A DNA stretch of 48,085 nt from NCBI RefSeq assembly GCF_024711105.1, contig NZ_JANJTL010000150.1, positions 1-48,085 of the forward strand. Direction: 5' to 3'. Below, in pieces: positions 33,030 through 39,643 of the stretch; the stretch's first letter is position 1, and each line of letters begins with the position of its first letter. A program made the position numbers and the translations under genes. The stretch comes from Brevundimonas sp. (GTDB taxonomy: Bacteria; Pseudomonadota; Alphaproteobacteria; Caulobacterales; Caulobacteraceae). The notes under the pieces were generated by a model, which worked only from the letters and a program-made list of their open reading frames with translations, did no database searches and had not been told where the DNA came from.

Positions 33030-33553
33030 GGCCGATCGCCTCGCAGGAAGATTTTCCCCAATCGTTCAGCAAGCGGCCGAAGCCTCGTCGGGACGCCGAT
33101 CAGGTCCGCGAGGGTGACCTCGCAGGCTTCCAGCGCGTTATGGAGAGCCAGGACCGCGGCGGTGTCGCCTTCCACCTGAATCTGACGCTGAAAGAAGGCG
33201 CTGTCGGCATCGCCGCCGCCATCGAAGATCGCCAGCAGGGTCTTGAGCGGCCCCGATATGCGCGCCGTGTCGGCGGGAACCGGCGCGGCGGGCCGGACAA
33301 CCCGGACGGAGCCGGCAGTCCCGTTGGGAAGGATCTCGAACGCGATCGGCAGATCGGTGGGAGCGACCCGGACGGCGCCCTTGCGCACGGGGCCCAGCCG
33401 ATCGAAGGCGTCGGGCTTCGCGCGGGCGAGCCGCCGCAGGGACGCGGTCAACACCGCTTCGGCCGGTCCGCGGGTCTGGTAGAGCATTTCGGAGAGCGTT
33501 GAACTCGCCCGTCCATTCCGGCGGGCCTCGGCCAGCCCGCGCCTTATCCGCAT
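33026..33553 (-). CDS. ubiT: UbiT, SCP2-domain accessory factor for anaerobic ubiquinone synthesis
   Basis: A 175-residue SCP2-like lipid-binding protein, the anaerobic counterpart of UbiJ, needed for O2-independent ubiquinone synthesis. The diagnostic C-terminal segment is FFQRQIQVEGDTAAVLALHN, closely matching E. coli UbiT (174 residues). I choose the ATG at 33553, which lies inside the last codons of nrdJ (ten-base overlap) and gives the expected length. ATGs at 33568 and 33619 are possible. Coupling to nrdJ and ubiU indicates one transcript. Confidence 0.9.
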   Translation of the reverse strand: MRIRRGLAEARRNGRASSTLSEMLYQTRGPAEAVLTASLRRLARAKPDAFDRLGPVRKGAVRVAPTDLPIAFEILPNGTAGSVRVVRPAAPVPADTARISGPLKTLLAIFDGGGDADSAFFQRQIQVEGDTAAVLALHNALEACEVTLADLIGVPTRLRPLAERLGKIFLRGDRP

Positions 33554-35793
33554 CGCGAATAGCCGCATTCCGAGCAGCTGTCGCAGCCCTCGCGAGGGAG
33601 CAGGGTGGCGCGGCCGCATTGTGGGCATGCCGCCCCTCTCGGCGTGCTCGGTCCGCCCTGTGTCGCGACGTCCGATGGGGCGTCCTTGACGACCGCCGGC
33701 TCGTGAAGGTGTCGGGCGATGATCCCGCCGATGGCTGCCGGCAGGGAAGGCGTGTATTTGCCGTCGACCCAGGCGCCTCCCGCAGGGTCAAAGACGGCGC
33801 GCAGCTCATCGGCGACGAAACTCACGTCGCCGCCGCGCCTGAACACCGCCGAGATCATTCTCGTGAGCGCGACGGTCCAGGCGTAATGCGCCATGTTCTT
33901 CGAGTTGACGAAAATCTCGAACGGTCGGTTTCCAACCCCTGCATCATCGACATCGTTGATGGTCACGTAGACCGCGTGGGCGTCGAGCGGCCATTTGATC
34001 TTGTAGGTGGCGCCTTCGAGGCGCTCTGGTCGCGGCTCGAGGACCAGCTCCGGGACGGCGTTGTCGCCGGATTGAAGCCCATTCGAGTCAGGGGCGACGC
34101 TGAGCACCGAGCCTGTGATCGCATTCGGCCTGTAGGTGGTCAGTCCCTTGCAGCCCAGCCGGTAGCCTTCACGGTAGACGTCGGCGAACGCCTCGAAGGA
34201 GATATCCTCCGGGCAGTTGATGGTCTTGGAGATCGAACTGTCGACCAGGGCCTGGGCGGCGGCTTGCATCTTCAGATGGTCAGCGGGCTCCAGGGTCTGC
34301 GCGCTGACGAAAGCCTCGCCGGCGTCCTGAAGCGAGGCGTCATCGCCGTGGACGCGTCTCCACACCGACAGGGCGTAGTCCTCGACCCGCTCTTCCTTGC
34401 GCGACCCGTCGGGCTGCAAGACCTTGCGGGTATACTCGAAGGCGAACACGGGCTCGATGCCGGAGGACACATTTCCCGCCAGCAGCGATGTCGTTCCGGT
34501 CGGAGCTATCGAAGTCAGGCATCCATTCCGCAGGCCGTGCTTCTCGATCAAGGCGCGCGTTTCTCCATCGAGGTCCAGCAGATTGGGACGATCGAGCATG
34601 CACGGATCGTAGCTCGCGCACGGGCCCTTCTCCTGGGCCAGCCGCGCCGAGGCCCGGTAGGCTTCCCGCTTGATGACGCCGAGCCAGCGCTGGGTGAGTT
34701 TCACCGCCTCGTCCGAACCGTACCGGGCCCCGCAGAAGATCAGCGCGTCGGCGAGGCCGGTCACGCCCAGGCCGATCCGCCGCTTGGACCTGGCTTCGGC
34801 CTCCTGAACGGGGAGCGGAAAACGTGAAACGTCGATGACGTTATCGAGCATCCTCACGGCCGTGGCGGTCAGTTCCGCGAGCGCGGCCTCCTCCAGCGAT
34901 GCGCCCGGTTCAAAAGGCCGCTCAACAAGACGGGCGAGATTTAGCGAGCCAAGCAGGCAGGCGCCGTACGGCGGCAGCATCTGCTCGCCACACGGGTTTG
35001 ACGCGGCGATGACCTCGCAGTGCGCAAGATTGTTGTTGGCGTTGACCCGATCGACAAAGATCACGCCAGGCTCGGCCGCGTCGTAGGTGGCGCGCATCAG
35101 GCGCTCCCACAGATCCTTGGCGCGCACTGTGCGATAGATCTTTCCCACGTACAGAAGCGGCCAGTCATCATCGGCGTCCAGCGCCTTCATGAAGGCGTCG
35201 GTGACCAGAACCGAGATGTTGAAGTTGCGAAGCCGCCCTGGGTCGCGCTTGGCGTCGATGAACGCCTCGATGTCCGGATGATCTATCCGCAGGCAGCCCA
35301 TCATGGCGCCTCGCCGCTGACCGGCCGACATGATTGTCCGACACATGGCGTCCCAGACATCCATGAAGCTGAGCGGTCCCGAGGCTTCCGCACCAACGCC
35401 CTGGACAGGGGCGCCGCTTGGGCGGACCGTCGAGAAGTCCATGCCGACCCCGCCCCCGCGCTGCATGGTGACGGCGGCTTCCCGAAGATGCTCGAAAATG
35501 CCGTTCAGATCGTCGGGAACAGTGCCCATGACGAAGCAATTGAAGAGGGTGACGTTACGATCAGTGCCAGCGCCGGCGATGATCCGCCCCGCCGGCAGAA
35601 ATCGATGCCCATCGAGGGCCTTACGGAATCTGGCGCTCCAGCGGGCGCGATCCTTTGGCGCTTCAGCATGGGCAAGGGCGACTGCAATGCGGTCCCAAGT
35701 TTCCTCGACGCTGGCGTCTCCAGCGCCGGAGACCGGCTTGTAGCGGTATTTTCCATTCCAGATTTCGCCGGCCAGAGGGCTGTCGAACGCCAT
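33544..35793 (-). CDS. nrdJ: Adenosylcobalamin-dependent (class II) ribonucleotide reductase NrdJ
   Basis: A 749-residue enzyme that makes deoxyribonucleotides using adenosylcobalamin and works with or without O2. The active-site finger loop SNPCGEQMLPPYGACLLG holds N266, C268 and E270. C86 in LFNCFVMG is the likely N-terminal redox cysteine. The C-terminus is a Cys-rich zinc-binding module (CPQCGRATLLP ... CDSCSECGYSRCG), typical of NrdJ. The ATG at 35793 has AGGAGC upstream; an earlier frame start lacks one. An FNR-type box lies 100-113 bases upstream with an inverted repeat in the leader. It is the first gene of nrdJ-ubiTUV-chorismate mutase. Confidence 0.96.
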   Translation of the reverse strand: MAFDSPLAGEIWNGKYRYKPVSGAGDASVEETWDRIAVALAHAEAPKDRARWSARFRKALDGHRFLPAGRIIAGAGTDRNVTLFNCFVMGTVPDDLNGIFEHLREAAVTMQRGGGVGMDFSTVRPSGAPVQGVGAEASGPLSFMDVWDAMCRTIMSAGQRRGAMMGCLRIDHPDIEAFIDAKRDPGRLRNFNISVLVTDAFMKALDADDDWPLLYVGKIYRTVRAKDLWERLMRATYDAAEPGVIFVDRVNANNNLAHCEVIAASNPCGEQMLPPYGACLLGSLNLARLVERPFEPGASLEEAALAELTATAVRMLDNVIDVSRFPLPVQEAEARSKRRIGLGVTGLADALIFCGARYGSDEAVKLTQRWLGVIKREAYRASARLAQEKGPCASYDPCMLDRPNLLDLDGETRALIEKHGLRNGCLTSIAPTGTTSLLAGNVSSGIEPVFAFEYTRKVLQPDGSRKEERVEDYALSVWRRVHGDDASLQDAGEAFVSAQTLEPADHLKMQAAAQALVDSSISKTINCPEDISFEAFADVYREGYRLGCKGLTTYRPNAITGSVLSVAPDSNGLQSGDNAVPELVLEPRPERLEGATYKIKWPLDAHAVYVTINDVDDAGVGNRPFEIFVNSKNMAHYAWTVALTRMISAVFRRGGDVSFVADELRAVFDPAGGAWVDGKYTPSLPAAIGGIIARHLHEPAVVKDAPSDVATQGGPSTPRGAACPQCGRATLLPREGCDSCSECGYSRCG

Positions 35794-35830
35794 AAGTGTG
35801 CTCCTTGAAGGGCGGCACGACTCCCTGATT

Positions 35831-35869
35831 CCCTGCGACATTCCGAAGGGTGTGGCGACTGTCGCAGGG
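35831..35869 (-). repeat. 10-base inverted repeat in the nrdJ leader
   Basis: CCCTGCGACA and TGTCGCAGGG, a perfect repeat with a 19-base loop, between the FNR box and the nrdJ ATG. It could form a leader hairpin or a protein-binding dyad. It does not look like a cobalamin riboswitch or an NrdR box. Confidence 0.5.
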
Positions 35870-35892
35870 TTCAGCGTTGGTCAAGGTGCGGG

Positions 35893-35906
35893 TTGATCGG
35901 CGTCAA
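35893..35906. promoter_or_regulatory. FNR box TTGAT-CGGC-GTCAA between nrdJ and the RIC-like hemerythrin gene
   Basis: A perfect FNR/FixK-type dyad in a divergent promoter region. For the rightward gene, -41.5 gives a start near 35941 with TACTGT at the -10 position (35929-35934). For nrdJ it gives a start near 35858, with no good -10. It may serve both genes. Confidence 0.75.
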
Positions 35907-35954
35907 GCGGACGGGGCGTTGGCCCGCGTACTGTCCTGAGAAAGGGAGCGTTGA

Positions 35955-36452
35955 ATGAGCGCTGCGGAACTCTTCGAAGACGCACGCTGGCGTGAGACGC
36001 CAGCGCTGATCGAGCTTGTCCTGGAACGCTTTCACGCTGTCCACCGGCAGGAGTTTCCCGAGGCGCAGAGGCTGGCCGAGGCAGTTGAGCGTCAGCACAC
36101 CACCCATGAAGCGTGCCCGATCGGCCTGCTCGATCTGCTCGCCCTCATCGCAGACGAACTTGAACATCATCAGCAGAAGGAAGAAGTTGTGCTGTTCCCC
36201 CTGATGCTCGCAGGCGGACACCCGATGATTTCAGGTCCGATCCAGCGCATGTTGATGGATCATCATGACCTCGAGCTTCAACTGGCGGAGATGATCCACC
36301 TGACCCAAGCCTTTCAGGCTCCGGTGGATGCCTGCTCCAAATGGCGTCATTTGTACAAAGCCTGCGCGAAGCTCCACGCCGATCTGAGCCTGCACATGAA
36401 GATAGAAAACGAGCTTCTGTTCCCTCGTTTCGCCCAAGAGAGGGCGGCCTAG
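35955..36452 (+). CDS. RIC/YtfE-like hemerythrin-domain protein
   Basis: A 165-residue four-helix protein with candidate di-iron ligands in ELVLERFHAVHRQEF, ADELEHHQQKEEVVLFPLM, LMDHHDLELQL and LSLHMKIENELLFPRF. These match the hemerythrin domain of RIC/YtfE/DnrN proteins, which repair Fe-S clusters damaged by NO or oxidants. The N-terminal ScdA-type domain of full-length RIC (about 220 residues) is absent, so this is a short form. The ATG at 35955 has GGGAG about 7 bases upstream. It shares an FNR-box region with divergent nrdJ, and its stop overlaps the convergent moeA by four bases. Confidence 0.85.
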   Translation: MSAAELFEDARWRETPALIELVLERFHAVHRQEFPEAQRLAEAVERQHTTHEACPIGLLDLLALIADELEHHQQKEEVVLFPLMLAGGHPMISGPIQRMLMDHHDLELQLAEMIHLTQAFQAPVDACSKWRHLYKACAKLHADLSLHMKIENELLFPRFAQERAA

Positions 36453-37654
36453 AAATCTAGGACCGAGACCTGGGCGCCTGCTTGCCTGGCGTCATCGCCG
36501 GGCGGACGCCGGATCAACACATCGGCCATTGCCAAGGCGCGCTGACTCGCGGAGTCCTGGTCTGAGAGCGAACGCACGCCTTCGGCTTCCACCTTGCCTC
36601 TCTCAAGAGTCTCTCGGTCTCCGCTGGCATCAAGATCGGCGGCGAGGACCATGTCGCGCCAGGCAAGTGCCGACTGCGGGGACCGGCCGGCAAGTCCCGC
36701 TACAAGAGGCGCCAGGAAAAGCCGTGCGGTTACCATCGCCGAGGTCGGATTGCCGGGCAGGCCGAGAACGAGGCGGTTGTTCACCCGCGCGAACCAGACG
36801 GGCTTGCCGGGCTTGATCGCCACCTTGGAGAACTGCATCTCCACATCGGCGCCTTCAAACATCTGCTTGGCGAAGTCCCGGTCTCCGACCGAGGCGCCGC
36901 CCGTCACGACCGTGAGATCCGCGCGTTCCAGGCAGCGCATGGCCGCGAGGCGAAGCGCGTCCGGATCATCCGCCAGCCGCAGGCGGCCCAGGACATCGCC
37001 GCCCCATTGAGCGGCGAGCGCCTCCACGCCCAGCGACAGGCTTTCGGGGATTTTGCCGGGCTGGTCCGCGGCTCGACCCGGCGCGACCAGTTCATCTCCT
37101 GTGCTCACAACGAGAATTGTGGGGCGCCGATAGACGGCGATCGTAGCCCGGTCCGCCGCGGCGGCGGTCACGATGGAGCGATGATCCAGGAGGCGTCCGG
37201 CGTCCAGCAACTGGGCGCCGGCCCGGAAATCGGCGCCCGCCGGGCGGATGTTGCGCCTGGCGCCGGCCGGTCCGGAGAAGACGGCCTCATCGCCAATGCG
37301 CTCGACGTCTTCCTGAATCACGACGCGATCAGCGCCGTCGGGCGTCGGCGCCCCGGTAAAGATTCTCGCGCATGTTCCGCGCTCCAAGGCGGCCGGCGTC
37401 TCCGATACCCCCGCGAAGATCTCCTGGCTCACAGCCAGGCGTGCGTTCGGACGCTGGATATCCGCGTCATGAACCGCGAACCCGTCCATGGCCGAAACGG
37501 CCGTTCTGGGCGAGTCGATGGCCGCCGTAAGGGGAAGGCCGAGCACCCTCCCAAAGGCGCTCTGAACGTCTATGGTCTCGATACCCAGCGGCTGCGCCTG
37601 CGCGGTGATCCGGCTGACGGCCTCGCCCAGGCTGATCAATCCTGCGTGCTGCAT
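36449..37654 (-). CDS. moeA: Molybdopterin molybdenumtransferase MoeA
   Basis: A 401-residue enzyme that inserts molybdate into adenylylated molybdopterin. Its visible landmarks are MDGFAVHDADIQ near residue 55, TGDELVAPG near 185, the active-site TGGASVGDRDF near 245 and GLPGNPTSAM near 300. The length is typical. I use the ATG at 37654, which begins only about 3 bases after a TATAAG -10 element's expected start point, so the mRNA may be leaderless. An imperfect FNR dyad lies about 42 bases upstream. It is monocistronic and convergent with the RIC-like gene. Confidence 0.95.
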   Translation of the reverse strand: MQHAGLISLGEAVSRITAQAQPLGIETIDVQSAFGRVLGLPLTAAIDSPRTAVSAMDGFAVHDADIQRPNARLAVSQEIFAGVSETPAALERGTCARIFTGAPTPDGADRVVIQEDVERIGDEAVFSGPAGARRNIRPAGADFRAGAQLLDAGRLLDHRSIVTAAAADRATIAVYRRPTILVVSTGDELVAPGRAADQPGKIPESLSLGVEALAAQWGGDVLGRLRLADDPDALRLAAMRCLERADLTVVTGGASVGDRDFAKQMFEGADVEMQFSKVAIKPGKPVWFARVNNRLVLGLPGNPTSAMVTARLFLAPLVAGLAGRSPQSALAWRDMVLAADLDASGDRETLERGKVEAEGVRSLSDQDSASQRALAMADVLIRRPPGDDARQAGAQVSVLDF

Positions 37655-37663
37655 AGGGAAAAC

Positions 37664-37669
37664 CTTATA
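37664..37669 (-). promoter_or_regulatory. Probable -10 element of moeA (TATAAG on the minus strand)
   Basis: Ten to fifteen bases upstream of the moeA ATG and at class II spacing from the dyad at 37690-37703. It implies transcription starting within about 3 bases of the start codon. Confidence 0.5.
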
Positions 37670-37689
37670 GGCAGCGCATGTCGGCCTGA

Positions 37690-37703
37690 TTGTCATTCAT
37701 CAA
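37690..37703 (-). promoter_or_regulatory. FNR-family dyad TTGTC-ATTC-ATCAA upstream of moeA
   Basis: A near-consensus dyad with one half perfect (ATCAA) and the other TTGTC, centred about 42 bases before the moeA start. The same TTGTC-N4-ATCAA form occurs at 41477. It could also act on the small rightward frame beginning near 37719. Confidence 0.55.
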
Positions 37704-37718
37704 GTCCGGACATGGCCA

Positions 37719-37925
37719 CTGACACTGGGAGACGATCTGGGAGCTGCTACGGTTTTTCCGGGCGCCGACATCAACGACCCCGCGGGTTGGCGTTCCCGCC
37801 GGCTCTCGCTTCAACAAGCGCTTGCCGAGGTGAGGCGGCGACGGTTTCGGATCCCATTGGCCGTCGCCGCTCGCTTTGGCGAGTTTTGGGTCGAGACGCA
37901 ATCTGGCACAGCCGTGGCGTACTAA
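37719..37925 (+). CDS. Possible small unannotated or decayed gene
   Basis: A rightward frame of about 68 residues with no ATG; the first usable codon is CTG at 37719. The text is protein-like (LGDDLGAATVFPGADINDP ... PLAVAARFGEFWVETQSG) and its TAA at 37923-37925 overlaps the convergent moaC stop, an arrangement seen for other real pairs here. A nearby ATG at 37712 is in the wrong frame, so a frameshift is possible. I recognise no family. Confidence 0.3.
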   Translation: MTLGDDLGAATVFPGADINDPAGWRSRRLSLQQALAEVRRRRFRIPLAVAARFGEFWVETQSGTAVAY

Positions 37926-38398
37926 GCGCCGGGGCCCCAGGAACCTGACTTGCCGCCCTCTTTGGAAACGAGCCGAACGTCTCGAATGACCATCCCCCGG
38001 TCGATCGCCTTGAGCATGTCGTAGAGGGTCAGGCAGGCCACCGATACGGACGTGAGGGCCTCCATCTCGACCCCCGTCGCGCCGGTGAGGGAGACTTCGG
38101 CTCGAACCGAAAATCCCGGGCCGTCTGCCTGGGGCGTTACCTGCACGGCCACCTTCTCGAGCAGAAGCGGATGGCAAAGCGGAATAAGATCGGCTGTCCG
38201 TTTGGCCGCCATCACGCCCGCGAGTTCGGCGGTGGAGATGACCGCGCCTTTCGGCGTGGTTCCCGCCAGCACGGCCTCGAGCGTTTCGGACGCGCACGCA
38301 ACGAAGCCCTGAGCGACGGCGCGCCGCGGGGAGTGAGCCTTGCCGCCGACATCGACCATTCGCGCGCGGCCTTTGTCATCCAGGTGGGTCAGGGTCAT
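37922..38398 (-). CDS. moaC: Cyclic pyranopterin monophosphate synthase MoaC
   Basis: A 158-residue enzyme that converts 3',8-cyclo-GTP to cyclic pyranopterin monophosphate. The signatures are LIPLCHPLLLEKV near residue 70, GVEMEALTSVSVACLTLYDM near 110 and KAIDRGMVI near 130, including the catalytic Lys and Asp. The ATG at 38398 overlaps the moaB stop by four bases (ATGA). The final residues (KEGGKSGSW) are the usual MoaC end. It is the last gene of the decarboxylase-moaDEBC operon. Confidence 0.96.
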   Translation of the reverse strand: MTLTHLDDKGRARMVDVGGKAHSPRRAVAQGFVACASETLEAVLAGTTPKGAVISTAELAGVMAAKRTADLIPLCHPLLLEKVAVQVTPQADGPGFSVRAEVSLTGATGVEMEALTSVSVACLTLYDMLKAIDRGMVIRDVRLVSKEGGKSGSWGPGA

Positions 38399-38931
38399 GG
38401 ACAGATGCCTCGGTAGCGCGGGATCTGGCCGACGAGCGAGCACGGCCTGAACCGGCTGTCGAGTTCCTCGGCCAGCACCATGTCCCAGGCGTCCCTGCAG
38501 GCACCGGTCGAGCCGGGAACGCAGAACACGAAGGTGTCGTCAGCCTGGCCGGCGAAAGCTCTCGACTGAAGGGTCGCCACGCCGACGGTCTTCAGGCTCG
38601 CCATGTGGAACACGACCGAGAACCCGTCGAGCTCTCGGCGGAAGAGGGGCTTAAGGGCTTCCGGGGTGACGTCGCGTGGCGAAAAGCCGGTGCCGCCCGT
38701 CGTGAGGACCACATCCACGCCGGGATCGTCGACCCATGCCGAAACCTGGGACCGGATGTCGGTTACCTCGTCCTTGACGATGGCTCGCGCCGCCAGGACA
38801 TGGCCGGCCGTCTGAAGCCGCTGCGCCAGCAAGGCCCCCGACGTGTCCGTGCGCTCGTCGCGCGTATCCGACACCGTCAGTACGGCGATATTGAGGGGGT
38901 AGAACGGAAGGTCTTGTTGAATGCCGGCCAT
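38395..38931 (-). CDS. moaB: Molybdopterin adenylyltransferase-type protein MoaB
   Basis: A 178-residue MoaB/Mog-family protein that adenylylates molybdopterin before molybdate insertion by MoeA. The MPT-binding motifs are AVLTVSDTRDERTDTSG near the N-terminus, LTTGGTGFSPRDVTPEAL near 80-100 and CVPGSTGACRDAWD near 140. I use the ATG at 38931, one base after the moaE stop with GGTGGAG upstream; a GTG at 38940 is possible. Its stop overlaps moaC. No separate mog gene is present in the window. Confidence 0.94.
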   Translation of the reverse strand: MAGIQQDLPFYPLNIAVLTVSDTRDERTDTSGALLAQRLQTAGHVLAARAIVKDEVTDIRSQVSAWVDDPGVDVVLTTGGTGFSPRDVTPEALKPLFRRELDGFSVVFHMASLKTVGVATLQSRAFAGQADDTFVFCVPGSTGACRDAWDMVLAEELDSRFRPCSLVGQIPRYRGICP

Positions 38932-38932
38932 G

Positions 38933-39394
38933 CTAGTCACTCCACCGCGCCGCGTCGGCCAGGTCGCGAGGCGAGGGCTCGATCCACCGCTCGCCCCCCG
39001 GGCCGATCTCGCGCTTCCAGAACATCGCTTCGGTCTTGAGGCGGTCCATCAGGCAATCGGCGGCCAGGAACGCTTCCCTGCGGCGTGGCGCGGCGCAGGC
39101 GACGAAGACAATGGGCTCGCCCGGCGTCACTCTGCCCCCTCTGTGAACCACGGCCACATCGCTGACGCCAAAGCGTGAAAGCGCCTCCGCCGCGATGACG
39201 TCCAGGGATCGCTGCGTCATGACGGGATGCCATTGAAGCTCGAGCATATCGACGGGGGCTCCGCGGGAATCCGTATTTCGGGCGAGGCCGACGAACGACA
39301 CGACGGCGCCGTCATCGACGCGTCCTGCGATAAAGCGCTCGAGTTCCTTGGCTGGCGTGAACTGATCGAGCTCCAGCCGGGCTTCAACGGGCAA
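38933..39394 (-). CDS. moaE: Molybdopterin synthase catalytic subunit MoaE
   Basis: A 153-residue large subunit of molybdopterin synthase, which pairs with MoaD to add the dithiolene sulfurs. The visible motifs are VVSFVGLARNTDS near residue 30, AVVHRGGRVTPGEPIVFVAC near 85 and the substrate-binding lysines in DRLKTEAMFWKRE near 120. The start is a TTG at 39394, three bases after the moaD stop; no ATG precedes the conserved text. The length is typical. Confidence 0.95.
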   Translation of the reverse strand: MPVEARLELDQFTPAKELERFIAGRVDDGAVVSFVGLARNTDSRGAPVDMLELQWHPVMTQRSLDVIAAEALSRFGVSDVAVVHRGGRVTPGEPIVFVACAAPRRREAFLAADCLMDRLKTEAMFWKREIGPGGERWIEPSPRDLADAARWSD

Positions 39395-39397
39395 TGG

Positions 39398-39643
39398 TCA
39401 GCCCCCCGAGACAATCGAGAAGAAGCAGACTTCCTGCCCGTCCCTGACCTCGGCGTCATCGCGCACGACGCAGTTGTCGACGGCGGCCCGGATGGTCGGC
39501 CGTAACAGGCTCGCCGCCGCCTCGTCATCGTTAGCAAGCGCCTGGCGAAGGTCACCGACGGTGGTCACGGGCGACGCCAGCTCCATCAGGCGCTCCGACC
39601 CGAGCCGGCTTCCGATTTCGCCGTAGAAGGTGATTTTCAGCAT
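39398..39643 (-). CDS. moaD: Molybdopterin synthase sulfur carrier subunit MoaD
   Basis: An 81-residue ubiquitin-like protein. It starts MLKITFYGEIGSRLG and ends in the Gly-Gly tail (SIVSGG) that is thiocarboxylated to carry sulfur to MoaE. The activating enzyme MoeB is not in the window. Its ATG overlaps the end of the PLP decarboxylase gene by seven bases, so the two are translationally coupled. Confidence 0.95.
   Translation of the reverse strand: MLKITFYGEIGSRLGSERLMELASPVTTVGDLRQALANDDEAAASLLRPTIRAAVDNCVVRDDAEVRDGQEVCFFSIVSGG

Noticed and set aside
33499-34827. Rightward frame of 442 codons opposite nrdJ
   Set aside because: Shadow of nrdJ with no recognisable domain.
35831-35869. Cobalamin riboswitch in the nrdJ leader
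   Set aside because: The interval from the box to the ATG is too short and I see no B12-box-like segment or multi-arm fold, only a single inverted repeat.
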